64,000 bases of DNA, from NCBI GenBank assembly GCA_032433595.1, contig JASWJB010000133.1, positions 1 through 64,000 on the forward strand. The letters are read 5' to 3'. Under the pieces are notes generated by a model. That model saw only the letters and a program-made list of their open reading frames with translations. It was not told the origin of the DNA and ran no database searches. This document shows, in pieces, positions 13,501 through 24,490 of the stretch (position 1 is its first letter; the number at the start of each line of letters is the position of its first letter). Both the position numbers and the translations under genes were made by a program. Source of the DNA: Conoideocrella luteorostrata (Eukaryota > Ascomycota > Sordariomycetes > Hypocreales > Clavicipitaceae).

Positions 13501-14791
13501 TCTTGCCGAGGGAGTCTCGGATGATATTCCGAGTTTCATTGGGCTCAGAGTATCTCCCAAAAGATTTCCGCAAATGGATCAACAAGACTTTGAAGAGGCA
13601 ACTTCTGAAGCCATTACGCTACTGGTAGATGAGGCTCAGCACGGACTTGTTCGTCCAGATGTTGTTGTGGAGCAGCTTAAGGCCAAAGAACTTTACATGT
13701 ACTTGTACTTCTATCTCAAGGGCTTGTGGAGAGGACAAGGGATCGGAGAAGAATCCGCTGACAACACTGATCGCTTGGTTATGGACAGCCAGTCTTTGGT
13801 AGATGGCTATGCTGACTTGGCCGTACACTTGTTTACGAAATATGACAGAACTCTTTTGATGGAGTTTTTGAAGTCTTCGACATCATATACATTCGAAACG
13901 GTTAGTTCATCTATGCGGGTCATTGAGCAAGCCTTTTTTTTTTTTTTTTTTTCCTTTCATCAATTTTTTGTGGTGACTAACTAGGGACAGGCCGAACAAG
14001 AATGCGAGGCAGCCGCATACCACGACGAGCTGGTGTATTTATACTCTAAGACTGGGCAGATGAAGCGGGCTCTGAATCTTATCATTGACCGTTTGAAAAA
14101 TGTACAGAAAGCCATTCAATTTGTCAAAGAGCAAGGTGATTCAGAGCTTTGGAAAGATCTTCTTGACTACAGCATGGATAAGCCAAGTTTCATTCGCGCT
14201 TTGTTGGAGCAAGTCGGTACTGCAATTAACCCCATAACACTTGTGCGACGAATACCAGAAGCGCTCGAAATTCCGGGCCTCAGAGAAGGACTCACGCATA
14301 TGATGAAAGAGCATGAGCTACAGCATAGCATAAGTTCAGGGGTGGCTAAAGTCTTACGAAGCGAGCTTGCTGCAGCGCAAAATGACTTGAGAACTGGACA
14401 GCAAAAGGGCATCAAGTTTCAGGTAGTGCAAGCAGATGGAGACCAGTCTTCTCTTGCATATCGCGCAGAGAAGGCGGCCAACGAGAAGGCCACTATCGAG
14501 ACGCCAGCTGACGGGAGTCTACAACACGACCATCGTGTGCCACGACCTGGCCGTTGTGCAGGCTGTCACGAGGCATTTACGGAATACGAAATGGAAACAA
14601 TCCTCGGGTTTGCCTGTAGTCACGCCTTTCATGTCAGTCATCTAATGGAACTTATCCATAAGGGAAAGAAAAACGATGTTGATCTAGGAGGTGAATCCAA
14701 TGGCAATGGGCGATACTCCGTTGGTTTGAAAGTCATGAGAGCCAGATTGTTGCGAGATAAAGTCAGAGAAGGGTGTCCGATTTGTACTTGA
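10550..14791 (+). CDS. vps41: Vacuolar protein sorting protein 41 (HOPS subunit)
   Basis: Vps41 is the HOPS subunit that tethers endosomes, AP-3 vesicles and vacuoles before fusion. Five exons (10550-10996, 11057-11083, 11143-12095, 12151-13900, 13991-14791) keep frame throughout and give 1,325 residues. Exon 2 is only 27 nt. The N-terminus (about residues 60-125) is an acidic Glu/Asp tract, followed by a WD40/beta-propeller (KYARLTQHLTGLYRNGDATS, then HAHSASVTGISLSPFPPPL) with Ser-rich inserts. The helical clathrin-heavy-chain repeat region includes ALKSYIKLHDADSVFRLI and HDELVYLYSKTGQMKRAL. The C-terminus has a RING-like zinc site (CAGCHEAF, ACSHAFHVSHLMEL, CPICT). Intron 4 carries a 19-T run (13934-13952) before a TGACTAACTAG branch site. 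A long acidic N-terminal extension is common in filamentous fungal Vps41. Confidence 0.93.
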
Positions 14792-15264
14792 TGTCACCAT
14801 GATTCGAGGGCACCTGGGAAGATAGCATGGATGGGTTGGCAGAGTGGCAGAGCAACAACTTCGCAGCGGCGCCTTAAGGCTTGTTTCATTTCATCAGTTT
14901 CTGGGGTTTACATGATTAGATCAGCTTTGATACCAACATGGGCGTGGGTGAGTTTTTCAAGAGGCTCCAATAGTCATATAGACAGATGCCAAGAAGCCGC
15001 AGGGTACACATGTAAACAATTGATCGTATTCAGATGCATATACAAGCATCCAGTCTAGCAATAAGCTTGTCATTATTTACGTCGCGTCGCGTCGACGACA
15101 ATTCATCCAATGCAATGCAAAATCTTGGTAAATTCCCTTGCGTAGTGGTAAACCGAAAACGCCCGAACGTTAAAACAGGATAAAGAGGGGTAAAAAAAAA
15201 AGACAAATGCAGAAAGAGCTCTTAGTTTAGACCAGGTGACCAGCCTTGGTCGTAACAGCCTCTT
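14792..15264. other. Convergent spacer after VPS41
   Basis: This stretch holds the 3' UTRs of VPS41 and of the GPI protein gene. A short A-rich tract lies at 15192-15203. Nothing else is seen. Confidence 0.5.
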
Positions 15265-15944
15265 TTAGATAAGAACAGCAACGGCCAGGATAGCAGCTCC
15301 CCAGGCAGCAGGGGGGAATGCCTTGATACCGGCAGCCGCAGCGGTGAGTGGAGTGGTGGTGGCGGGAGCCCCCGTAGGTGACGACGCAGTGGGAGCAGGT
15401 TGGGTCATCTCGGTGCCATAGGAACTTGGAGGCTGTGTCTCGGACGGCATGGATGCCTCGGTGCTAGGAGCAGCAGCTGAGGTTGGGATTGAGAATAGAG
15501 TAGGGATGGTAGCAGACTCGATGGCCGGGTTGGTCGTCTCCACGGGAGCAGCGGACGAGGCACTTGCTGGAGAAGCAGCAGAAGTCATGACTGAAACCAT
15601 GCACTGGGTGTTCATGACGACGGTGCAGTAGTTGACGGAGACGAGAAAAGCACCTGCATCAGATGTTAGCGCCTTGATTGCGCAGAAACGAGACAAGATC
15701 GTCTGTCAAATTGCGCTGTCACTTACCATTGGAGGTGGCAGTTCCCACTGTTTGAGGTTGAAGAGTCTCAGTAGATTGGGCGTTGGCTGACATCATTGTT
15801 AGTTAGTATCCCATCCCTTGGGGTTCGTTCAATCTGAAACCTCAAAAGCCACTACTTACAAGCAGACTGGGCCAAACCACCAGTAGTAAAGGCCCCCAAA
15901 AGGGCAACAGCACCAGTGAGGACGATCATCATTGAGCCAGGCAT
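15265..15944 (-). CDS. Small secreted, probably GPI-anchored Ser/Thr/Pro/Ala-rich protein
   Basis: Function unknown. Three exons, 15944-15860, 15786-15727 and 15653-15265, with canonical GTAAGT/CAG introns give 177 residues. Residues 1-25 form a clear signal peptide (MPGSMMIVLTGAVALLGAF, cleavage likely near GGLAQS). A short region with two cysteines follows (NYCTVVMNTQC). Then comes a long low-complexity Ala/Ser/Thr/Pro stretch suited to O-mannosylation. The C-terminus is a hydrophobic tail (AAWGAAILAVAVLI) preceded by small residues, as in a GPI attachment signal. The likely location is the cell surface or wall. No known domain is evident. Intergenic DNA on both sides gives no functional clue. 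Gene structure is well supported by signal-peptide and splice agreement; function is not. Confidence 0.8.
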
Positions 15945-18006
15945 CTTTGGTAAAAGAGATGTCGAAAGGGTAGTTGGGGTCTTTGAAAAGCTTTCTGGCC
16001 GTTCTGGCTGAGAACGTAGACAAGATTAGGCAGAGAGCGTGAAGTGAAGGTACGTCAGAGCGGCGAGTTCTGAAAGAACGGAAAGATGGACCTGTATCTT
16101 TGGTGTGTGAGTAAGGTGATTCAAGGAGAAGAGAAGACTGAAGATGATGTTTCTGCTAATTGAAGAACATTGAAGAGGGCGGCTTTCCTGTCGTTTTAAT
16201 ACAGAATTGAAGGGGGATCCCCGCGATCAAGCAATCCCTTGGAAGGGAGGTGAAGTAACCTGGAATGGTATACAGGAGAAATGCCAGTCGCACAGTCACT
16301 TTCAGTGGGAAGGGACGAGAAATTCGATAATCAATATGAAGGGATATTGATATGCTGGAATTTGAAATGCATCAAATAGAAACTTGTGTGTTTCGACGTA
16401 CCTGTAAAGTTTGGCGTGGGTGGCTACTTGCTGGTCGAAGGGAGGAGAGGTGTCGGTCAGAAGGGAGAGACGGTTTTCTTCTTTTCTGGTGGAGGTGGCG
16501 GTTTAAAATGTAAAACGGATTTATATGAGACTTTGAGAAGTGCCAAGATGGGAAGAATGGCATATTGTTTGGGCGAGCAGCTGCGTTTTGTTTGTTTTTG
16601 GCCATCAGAAGTGTGAATGGGTTGGCCAAGCCGGCTACAGCTGGCAGGTTGGCAAGGCGGCCCAGCGACCACGCGGAGAGTTTGTTCCGGGCCACATTCA
16701 GTACAAAATTATGCCTACATGACAGATGAGCGAAAGTGAGTTGATTCTGAGCACGCATTGTATGACAAGATGCTGTGAATTGGCGGGAGGCCGCATGGCA
16801 GTAGGAGGCTGTGACACTTGTCGCCTGTGTAGCCAATACAACACATGCTGTACGAAATCAGATCTTTCTGGATCATGGAAAAGAGCACAATGAAACCGGC
16901 AGGTAAGATATTGTCTCAATTTGTGCTCAGCACACGTATCTCCGTCTGTCGCAGGCGAAGAGCGCCGGCGCGGAGGGGACTCCTCTAACCGCGGGCCACT
17001 ACCATCATCCAGACGGAAGTACTCCGTATAGTTAGGGGAATTCAATTATACCTTGAAGAATCCTACCAAGCTAACAGCATGTACTGCAGCTTAAAATAGT
17101 AGTTGAGCGATTGCACAGTCACTCACTGCCAGCCAGCACGCACATCTGCCATTTGACTACGGGAGTATTGTGCCACCATACCACCCACTGCCTCATATTG
17201 AGACACGCTCGCTCTTCTGAAACGGCGTCACGTCATTGTTTGATAGACATGCAAGCGTCAGGCACTTATTTCCGGAACGGATCCTTTAGGTATTGCTTCG
17301 ACTGGCTTTATCAGCATTTCTTCGTGGGCGGCAGGAATAGCTGATGCGCGTGCGGACGTGCGTGCGCGCGTGCGTGCTTGTTCCTGTGAGGGATGTGAAT
17401 CATGGTTCGACGCGTAAAGCGCGTTTTCTTCTCTCCGTATGAGGGGTTAACGTAAATGTTGAATTCACTTTGTTGTGTAGCATGATTTTAATAATTTGCG
17501 TCGTCGTACGGTGAAAACACGCTTGTGAGTGCACGCTACACGGTGGTAAGGCTTCGCCACTAGCCAAGGCTATGATCGGGCAACAACCGTAACTCTGGTC
17601 ATGAAATGCAAGTTGAAAAGGACCCTGGGAGACGATTCAAACCCGGCTAATGGTATTCAGAATAGCTATGCCTATATGTGCACGGGAAGAGAAGAAGAAC
17701 CTGCCGCAGCAGGTTCCTCCGGCACGGGTCGTTTCAATATTCGCTTCGCCCACACATCCGTTATACAGGATGTAAATGCAAGTGAATATCACAATGCAAC
17801 GCTGAGGATAGTCAAATACGGCTACATGGCCAAAATAAAAGCCTACGAAAGGGAAAAAAAAAAAAAGAAGAAGCGGGAGAGTATATAACAGCGCCACAGA
17901 GCCACAGACATCACTCAAGTCACTCCTCCACATAGTGTACACAGCCGCTCGCCAAACCTTCAAACCCACCACCAAAAAAAGAACATCACCGAGTGACAGC
18001 TATCGC
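15945..18006. other. Long spacer upstream of the GPI-protein gene
   Basis: No convincing gene is present. The first few hundred bases should be the promoter of the GPI-protein gene. It includes a 10-bp palindrome GGGGATCCCC at 16213-16222, whose preceding AGGGGG resembles a stress-response element. A purine/pyrimidine GCGTGCGTGC tract lies at about 17346-17375, and one TACTCCGTA motif at 17020-17028. The several short open frames here lack family resemblance or codon bias. Confidence 0.5.
17974..17980 (-). terminator. RNA polymerase III terminator (T7)
   Basis: Seven As on the + strand are seven Ts on the transcribed strand, about 27 nt beyond the 3' end of the first tRNA-Ala gene. That is the expected Pol III stop signal. 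Confidence 0.7.
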
Positions 18007-18103
18007 TGGACGAACAGGGAATCGAACCCTGGACCACTCCCAATCAACAAATTCAGTTGAAGAACCATGCTAAGGGAGTATTATACCACTAAACCATTCG
18101 CCC
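18007..18103 (-). tRNA. tRNA-Ala (anticodon AGC), with 25-nt intron
   Basis: On the minus strand the acceptor stem GGGCGAA pairs with TTCGTCC, including the G3:U70 pair that identifies alanine tRNAs. The D-arm, T-arm (GGTTCGATTCC) and discriminator A are all in place. The anticodon stem CTCCC/GGGAG encloses loop TTAGCAT once an intron of 25 nt, at the usual position one base 3' of the anticodon, is removed. The mature body is 72 nt. A near-identical copy lies about 115 bp away. Confidence 0.93.
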
Positions 18104-18175
18104 AATTAGGTGCTCCGGAGAGAAGCCAAACCATCCAAAATACGTTCCATGGGCGTGGGAGATAGAGCAAAACAG

Positions 18176-18186
18176 AAAAACAAAAA
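18176..18186 (-). terminator. RNA polymerase III terminator for the second tRNA-Ala
   Basis: Two runs of five As (18176-18180 and 18182-18186) are T5 runs on the transcribed strand, about 35-45 nt after the tRNA 3' end. Confidence 0.6.
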
Positions 18187-18219
18187 GAGAAGTATAATAG
18201 TGGAATCTATACCACTAAT

Positions 18220-18304
18220 TGGACGAACAGGGAATCGAACCCTGGACCACTCCCAGATGTTGACGTCATGCTAAGGGAGTATTATACCACTAAACCATTC
18301 GCCC
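18220..18304 (-). tRNA. tRNA-Ala (anticodon AGC), with 13-nt intron
   Basis: The exon sequence is the same as in the neighbouring tRNA-Ala (72 nt, G3:U70, loop TTAGCAT). The intron is only 13 nt and unrelated in sequence to the 25-nt intron of the other copy. Head-to-tail orientation with near-identical bodies indicates a local duplication in which only the introns diverged. A 6-bp hairpin (18198-18203 with 18212-18217) lies just past the 3' end. Confidence 0.93.
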
Positions 18305-18841
18305 TAAGCGTTGCTGAATGACGACTCGTTATTCAAATATACCAGAGTAATTAATTTTGTGCGTGATGGTGTGGATCTTTGTGTGTAGGTAGCTGAGCCT
18401 AGTACGGATTGGTATTCAGGGCTCTGGCACGGTCCGCGTTAATTAGATAGGCGGCATGCGGTGTGGGGTGCAGCCGATTGTCGCATTGCGCTGCCATACG
18501 GAGTACACAGTATAACTACTCGTACCTTGTCTAGTTAGGGAACGCGGTTGCCCCAGGTGCTTTGCATTGAGCTTCTCCTTATGTACGTGCAATTAAAGAC
18601 GAGGGACTTAGCAGGCGAACTTTGTTATTTATAGCTAATGGAAATGTCATGTAGAGCAAAGATGTGCTCACTAATATCATCATTATTCGTCATTCGTCGT
18701 TGCAGTGTCCCCTTCTTGCACTCAGAGTTAGTCGATCTAATTTCGCTGAAAAAGCTTCAACACTGTTGCCAATATAAAAAAAGAGAGAGACGGACAGACG
18801 GACGAAAATCAGACAAGACAAAGATACGAAATACATGTGCC
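18305..18841. other. Spacer between tRNA-Ala and the DUF6594 gene
   Basis: No gene is seen. One TACGGAGTAC motif lies at 18497-18506. The right end should be the 3' UTR of the DUF6594 gene. Confidence 0.5.
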
Positions 18842-20710
18842 TTATCTTACTGCTCCGGCCACCGTCGCCATAGCACAAAGGTACAGTCCCGAATACATAA
18901 TCCACTCCATTTTGTGTCCTTCTGCTTCTGGCAATAAGTCCGACTGTTCAACCATTATGCCGACACTGACTGCGATAAGAAGGACGATGGCCATGCGACC
19001 TACAAAACTGGGAATGACAGAGAACGTGACGATGGGCACAAACACAACACACATGGCAGACAAAGCAAGCCGAGCAAATTTTGCTTCGTTAGGCCTTCCT
19101 GACATGCCATGGTCGGCACGCGTCGATGGAGACTTATCATTGTCCTTGTAAAAGTTTGTAAATGACTGCTCCTCGGCTGTGTTGGGCATAGGCGTTGGGC
19201 CGTCCCCAGCCATGTTGAAGCCATCCCCCGGTTGGAATTCGGCGTTCAATGAAACCAGGTCGTTTGAAGCGTCGAGAAACCGTGTCTCATCATCTATAAT
19301 GAGCTTGCTTGTGGCCAAGTAAGTTTTGTACAAGTGAATATCACGCCACGTTGGTGCTGGAATGTCTTGAGCTTTGCAAAACGATGCAAGAACTTGATCT
19401 TTTCCGGTGTTAGTGAACAACATCTGCGCAACGTCATGATGAAGAACCTTACTATATTGGCTCAGCTTGTAGCCGATAAGACCTAATATCTCCGTCTTCT
19501 GGTCGGCCAAGCTGCCGTTTATCCAACGGTCTTGGCGACGGGAGGCTGGTATAACGCCACCCGAGTAGCTTCTTTTGACGGTGTCTTTGGCTTCTAGTGA
19601 GATGAGCTGGCGTTCTAAATCTGCAATTTCGTCCTGCATGTACAACAGCAGACGGTGATGCAGAGCACTAAAGCGGCGATATATTGGCGTAATAGGCTGT
19701 CCACTAGTATCACCAGACAGTTTCGTGGCCAGCTGTTGATACCCGGTAGGAGCTATGCCATCTAAACGGTTGGCATAATCGAGATTGGCAGGACTGGGTC
19801 CGGTGTAGATTTCTGAGCGGTTATCACTGTGTGGAGCGCTGATGCTGGAAGATGGAGGAGGTGGAACGTTATGCTCCCCGGATTGAGAGTAGCCTCTCCT
19901 GTGAGATGACTCGGGGACGTGGTCATCATGGACGTTCAAGGGGTTATCGACAAGCCGAAATGAAGGTTTCTGAGCCGCCCAGCCGATCTGTGACTTCTTC
20001 TCATCTCCATGATAACCAGTAAAGACGTTGGGCTGACCTCCCATTCTCCCGTGTATAGGCCCGCGATCATGACCTGGCCAGACATATCCCTCTGCAGCCC
20101 TCCGAGACGTAGGGCTGCCTGCCTCGGTGGTAGATGTCGGGTATTTGACAGGTCCTTGGGACACCAAGTAATCCATCACACTTGGTCGACGCCTTGATGT
20201 ATTCTGCTGAGCAGGTACATCGGATGGATCGGTCTGGAGTCGACGTGGTTCGTCCTTGGTTTCTTGAGGGTGGATTTCTGACAGCCAAGGCTTGATAGAC
20301 ATGCCTGACGCACGTGGGTTATGATGTAGAGCCTCATTGACAGGTGGTGTGGTCACACAGAAGGATGACGGTGGGGTATAATCATTATGTGCATGTGGCT
20401 CGTCATCGTCCCAGCAGTCCTCCACTCTAGCTGTCATGAAATTGCTGCTTGGGATGTGAGGAGATGGGCGTGGAGAAGCAATCTCCAAAGAGGCCATCGA
20501 TTCCAATGTTTGCGTCTTGACGGAAGTTTCTGTCTCGTGATCAGTAAGTTCCGGAAATGCTTCTGGCTCTACTCCATTCCTGTCTGTGGTCAACACTTCA
20601 GCTTCACTTTCTGGCGTAAGAGACGCTCCTTCGTCGTTTTCAATTTGCTGGACCTGAGGATGGGCAACGGAATCGTCTTCTGTCCCTTTTACAACGCTTG
20701 CTGCACTCAT
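18842..20710 (-). CDS. DUF6594-type membrane protein
   Basis: This is a 622-residue intronless gene of a fungus-specific family whose role is not established. The first 330 residues are disordered, rich in Pro, Ser and charged residues. From about residue 340 the DUF6594 hallmarks appear: YRRFSALHHRLLLYMQDEIADLE (a helix that places the domain), a second helix LGLIGYKLSQYSKVLHHD, and a long linker. Three hydrophobic spans lie near the C-terminus (ALSAMCVVFVPIVTFSVI, AIVLLIAVSVGIMV, IMYSGLYLCAMATVAGAV). The likely topology is a cytosolic N-terminal region anchored by a C-terminal membrane bundle. It diverges from the GatB gene. Family assignment is firm; function is unknown. Confidence 0.85.
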   Translation of the reverse strand: MSAASVVKGTEDDSVAHPQVQQIENDEGASLTPESEAEVLTTDRNGVEPEAFPELTDHETETSVKTQTLESMASLEIASPRPSPHIPSSNFMTARVEDCWDDDEPHAHNDYTPPSSFCVTTPPVNEALHHNPRASGMSIKPWLSEIHPQETKDEPRRLQTDPSDVPAQQNTSRRRPSVMDYLVSQGPVKYPTSTTEAGSPTSRRAAEGYVWPGHDRGPIHGRMGGQPNVFTGYHGDEKKSQIGWAAQKPSFRLVDNPLNVHDDHVPESSHRRGYSQSGEHNVPPPPSSSISAPHSDNRSEIYTGPSPANLDYANRLDGIAPTGYQQLATKLSGDTSGQPITPIYRRFSALHHRLLLYMQDEIADLERQLISLEAKDTVKRSYSGGVIPASRRQDRWINGSLADQKTEILGLIGYKLSQYSKVLHHDVAQMLFTNTGKDQVLASFCKAQDIPAPTWRDIHLYKTYLATSKLIIDDETRFLDASNDLVSLNAEFQPGDGFNMAGDGPTPMPNTAEEQSFTNFYKDNDKSPSTRADHGMSGRPNEAKFARLALSAMCVVFVPIVTFSVIPSFVGRMAIVLLIAVSVGIMVEQSDLLPEAEGHKMEWIMYSGLYLCAMATVAGAVR

Positions 20711-22077
20711 CTTTCAGGAAAGTTGGATGGAGGTCGTCGGGAAGTTGAGGTTCATGCCACGTAAATTTATGTTATGAAATGCGTATGGAGGGAAAGGAGG
20801 GGTTGAGGAGATTGCGTCCTATCAACTCGCCTGAAATACTAGCAAGTAGGCTCCTCCAGATTTGATCTACAGTGCCAGTAGGGGGATGGAATAGGAGCTA
20901 TACGAGGAGGCAGATGCTGCCTCTACAGTACGAGGCAACGGTGCAATTGATTTGACGTCGCGCTACGTAGACTTGCATGGTTAGCCAGACATGACGGCAT
21001 GGTCAAGTTGAGAAAATCTATACGATTCAGATTTTATAGCTGCACCTTCTAGGGGCTGCATGCGCCATATCCTGTTGGCGAACCAGACCAGGTCATGGCG
21101 ATATGGTGACGCAGAGTGAAATAACGACACGTGTTGAGGCAACTCGGCCACGGAGCTCGTCTGACGACCTAGCACTTTCGGAACCCGAAGGGTGCTACTT
21201 GGCAATGTCCTCGGACAGCATCATTAATTCATATGCCAGGAGCTTTTGTATGGAGTGGGCGTCGGGCATCGTTGGGTACAGCCAGGCTGTATGTAGGGCT
21301 CGCGCCAAATCATGCGTCAAAGGGAACGGATCCATTGACTATTAAATTGTTGCTTCCTGAAGTCAAATCGAGGCCCAAAGTGTCTCGGTATTTTGGTGAA
21401 CCTTACTTGAATGCGCAGGGTTGCCAACCAGCTGCACTCTGCGGCTTATGCATGATGTTGGGGTTCAAGTCCGGGGCGGGTTCTGTCGCATCACCGTCAG
21501 CTTGGGTATTGGCTTGGGTGCACCACCAGCAACACAGATGCTTTTGTAGTTTTGTCTTACGTTCCGCTGCACCCGAATACGACATGACTTGAAAACAATA
21601 AGAAGAGCAAAGCAATTGATCGTTTAAAAGGCACAGTACAGAGAACATAAAGAAATATAGATAGAAGAGCCAGACAATACAATAGTGCGCGGGGAGGTGG
21701 GGGAAGGTGTGACCCACAACAGTTTCGACCCTTCAGTTGTAAGCCACGCCACCAGCGACACGCAAGGACATGGGGGCTGATGATGGAGGGTCCAAGAAAT
21801 GTGACCTACGGAGTATGGAGTACAGATTCCACCTTTCGTTCTAACACGACTTGCATCCAAGTCGACGCATCTGCCGAGCACCCCGTACCGCCTTTACGCT
21901 GCATCGCTGTGTCCATTTCACAGTTGGGCCTGCCTAGAACCCTTCTTGAGTTGGCATTCGTCAGCTCTATGGGCCAATGAATACAACGACGAACACCACC
22001 GATGACAGCCAATCGACCGCACGACACCGTTCGTTGATTTAGAAACGGAGACATCTCGTCTCTCCTTTAATGATAAG
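20711..22077. promoter_or_regulatory. Divergent promoter region between DUF6594 and GatB genes
   Basis: This 1.37-kb stretch has no supported gene. It carries a TACGGAGTA motif at 21807-21815 followed at once by a variant, TATGGAGTAC. The short open frames within it overlap on both strands and look like chance. Confidence 0.5.
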
Positions 22078-23955
22078 ATGAGCCGAATTTCGATGTCGGA
22101 AATAGGGAGTTATCTCCTCGATGGAAGAATTTCTCGGAGAAGGTGTTTGGCTCCCCGTTATATTCTAGGACGCAACAGTGTGATCTTGTCATCATTCAAG
22201 CCGTTGTGCACACCTCGTCATGCTACATACACCACGACCACAACGTGTACGATGTCGGCTCCGAACCTGAAGGAGTCTGTCGTTCCTTTAAGAAAACAGC
22301 TGAAAGAGGAAGCAAAATTCGCCAAGAAACATGGGACGAAGAAATCAAAAAATGACTGTCAGACAGTTGATGGTTGGGAGCTGACAGTTGGCATCGAGAT
22401 CCATGCGCAGCTGAATTCAGCCCGAAAATTATTCTCTCCTGCAACCACGTCGTTCAATGACGAACCCAACAGTCATGTAGCTCTATTTGATCTGTCTATG
22501 CCAGGCAGCCAGCCTCTCTTTCAAAAAGAGTCACTGATTCCTGCTCTTCGTACTGCGTTGGCTCTAAATTGCGATATTCAATCTGTGAGCCGCTTCGACA
22601 GGAAACATTACTTCTGGTGGGATCAGCCATCTGGATATCAAATAACACAATTTTATGAGCCCTTTGCCACAAATGGCCGTTTGACGCTATCAGTTCGGGA
22701 TGGCATTGCCGCCGAGGATGGTGAAGGCGTTGTTGTGCGCATAAAGCAGGTGCAGCTTGAGCAAGACACTGCAAAAACCCTGGCACAAACAGGGAATCTG
22801 CATTGGCTCGATTTCAATCGAGTTGGCGTGCCTCTTGTTGAAATTATTACGGAGCCCGACATACATCACCCTCGCACCGCTGCTGCCTTTGTGCGCAAAA
22901 TACAGTTGCTGCTCAACAATGTTGATACGTGCGTTTCGGGCATGGAATCAGGTGGACTTAGAGCAGACGTAAATGTGTCTGTTCGCAGAACAGACGAACA
23001 GTTTGGCACCTTGGGCACAAGAACTGAGATAAAAAATCTCAGCACAATCAAGGCGGTGGAGGATGCCATTATTGCCGAAAGAGACCGTCAGATCCGAGAG
23101 CTGGAAACTGGCGGGATCATCGCTGGCGAGACGCGAGGATGGTCCCTCGGCTCAAAAGAGACGCGCAGATTGCGAGGTAAAGAAGGGGAGGTAGACTATC
23201 GTTACATGCCGGACCCCGATATTGCACCGCTAGTTATTGGGCAGGATTTCGTCAATCATCTCCGAAGCTCTTTGGCAATCTCACCAGACACGGAACTAGA
23301 CACATTGATCGACGAGTACGGGTTGACACCAAAGGATGCTCTGTCGCTCATCATCTTAGACGATGGAGCGCGGGTTCAATATTTCTACAAAGTTTTGGAC
23401 AGAATCGACAATAAAATCCAGGCTGAAGATGCGGGCCAAGGTGATTTAAAGCTACCAGACTTCAAGAGCTACGCTACTCTGGCCGCGAACTGGATCATTC
23501 ACGAGCTTGGCCGCCTGACAACGTATAAAGCCGGCCCTTTAGCTGCGGCAGAGCTTTCTTTTACAGACGATGGCGAATGCACACAGGTCCCTGGCCCCGA
23601 ATTATCGCAACTTCTCTATCGTCTAAGTCGCAAACAGATTACAGGCAAGGTCGCCAAGGAGCTCCTGTTGTCGTTATATCTGGACGAGCTTCAAGGAGGG
23701 GTTGAAGAAGCCATTGAAGCAAATGGCTTGTGGTTCAACGAGATTTCAGACGCTGAGTATCGCGACCTTGCTGAAGAAGCTGTAGAAGGCGAGCAAAAAG
23801 TGCTCCAAGAATTTGTGAATTACAAGAAATTCCCGCAAGGAAAACTTATGTATCTAGTTGGGAAGATGATGAGATTAGGACCTGCGGAACGGATTGATCC
23901 AGTGACTGCCGAGCTAGTTATGAGGGAGCGAGTTGAAGCCTTGCAGCAAGGGTAA
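22078..23955 (+). CDS. pet112: Mitochondrial glutamyl-tRNA(Gln) amidotransferase subunit B (GatB/Pet112)
   Basis: GatB is the kinase/amidation subunit of the mitochondrial GatFAB/GatCAB complex, which converts Glu-tRNA(Gln) to Gln-tRNA(Gln). The single exon gives 625 residues. About the first 60 residues are basic and Ser/Thr-rich, as in a mitochondrial presequence. The GatB catalytic domain starts at about residue 100 with GWELTVGIEIHAQL. Conserved blocks include RFDRKHYFWWDQPSGYQITQ, the GGLRADVNVSVR motif and YRYMPDPDIAPL. The YqeY-like tRNA-binding C-terminus spans about 460-620 (KQITGKVAKELL, GKLMYLVGKMMR). I took the first ATG because it keeps the presequence; an in-frame ATG 58 codons later (MSAPNLKE) would remove it. 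Translation of imported and mitochondrial messages links it functionally to the img2 product, not by position. Confidence 0.93.
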   Translation: MSRISMSEIGSYLLDGRISRRRCLAPRYILGRNSVILSSFKPLCTPRHATYTTTTTCTMSAPNLKESVVPLRKQLKEEAKFAKKHGTKKSKNDCQTVDGWELTVGIEIHAQLNSARKLFSPATTSFNDEPNSHVALFDLSMPGSQPLFQKESLIPALRTALALNCDIQSVSRFDRKHYFWWDQPSGYQITQFYEPFATNGRLTLSVRDGIAAEDGEGVVVRIKQVQLEQDTAKTLAQTGNLHWLDFNRVGVPLVEIITEPDIHHPRTAAAFVRKIQLLLNNVDTCVSGMESGGLRADVNVSVRRTDEQFGTLGTRTEIKNLSTIKAVEDAIIAERDRQIRELETGGIIAGETRGWSLGSKETRRLRGKEGEVDYRYMPDPDIAPLVIGQDFVNHLRSSLAISPDTELDTLIDEYGLTPKDALSLIILDDGARVQYFYKVLDRIDNKIQAEDAGQGDLKLPDFKSYATLAANWIIHELGRLTTYKAGPLAAAELSFTDDGECTQVPGPELSQLLYRLSRKQITGKVAKELLLSLYLDELQGGVEEAIEANGLWFNEISDAEYRDLAEEAVEGEQKVLQEFVNYKKFPQGKLMYLVGKMMRLGPAERIDPVTAELVMRERVEALQQG

Positions 23956-24490
23956 ATAAGCTTAACTGCGAGCGTGTCATTAACTTGTATATTACGTTGT
24001 TCTTGTTCCTTCTAAGTACAGTGCAGAGTAAATGCATTGCAATTACCATATGCGAATGCAAGACCGAGAGAGGTAAACGTGCTCAAACTGCTTGTTCATT
24101 AAAGCGTAATTTCTCCTGGCGGTGAAGACTGGTAGGTCTGGGGCATCAGTGGGATTCCAATGTCCTCTTATGCAGGATATAATAGACGTCGGCCTGGGAA
24201 AGAAGGTGCATTTGCCTACAGGCCAGTACAGAGAAGACACTTATTCAAACATTGCAAATCAGTATTATTGTAGACTTCGGCCAAACGGCCAGTCCACTGC
24301 CCCTCGTCAACAACATCTGACTGGCGGGGTAACTAGAGGCTCTTGCGAATTTCTGAGTCGGTGGTGGGTCACAACTATTTTGTGAGTCAGTTAACCCATC
24401 CCACCACCACCCCAAGGGATCATCTCCAGCGACAGCCTCCCGTCGCCGGCGTCGCAAAAACACCTACACGCACACATATAATTCTGTTCC
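23956..24490. other. Spacer between GatB and PheRS-alpha genes
   Basis: This stretch contains the GatB 3' UTR and the PheRS promoter. No repeat or RNA gene is seen. A CACCACCACCCC stretch lies about 80 bp before the next start. Confidence 0.5.

Noticed and set aside
15945..17975. Several open frames of 60-154 codons on both strands
   Set aside because: No start context, domain, codon bias or splice continuation supports any of them.
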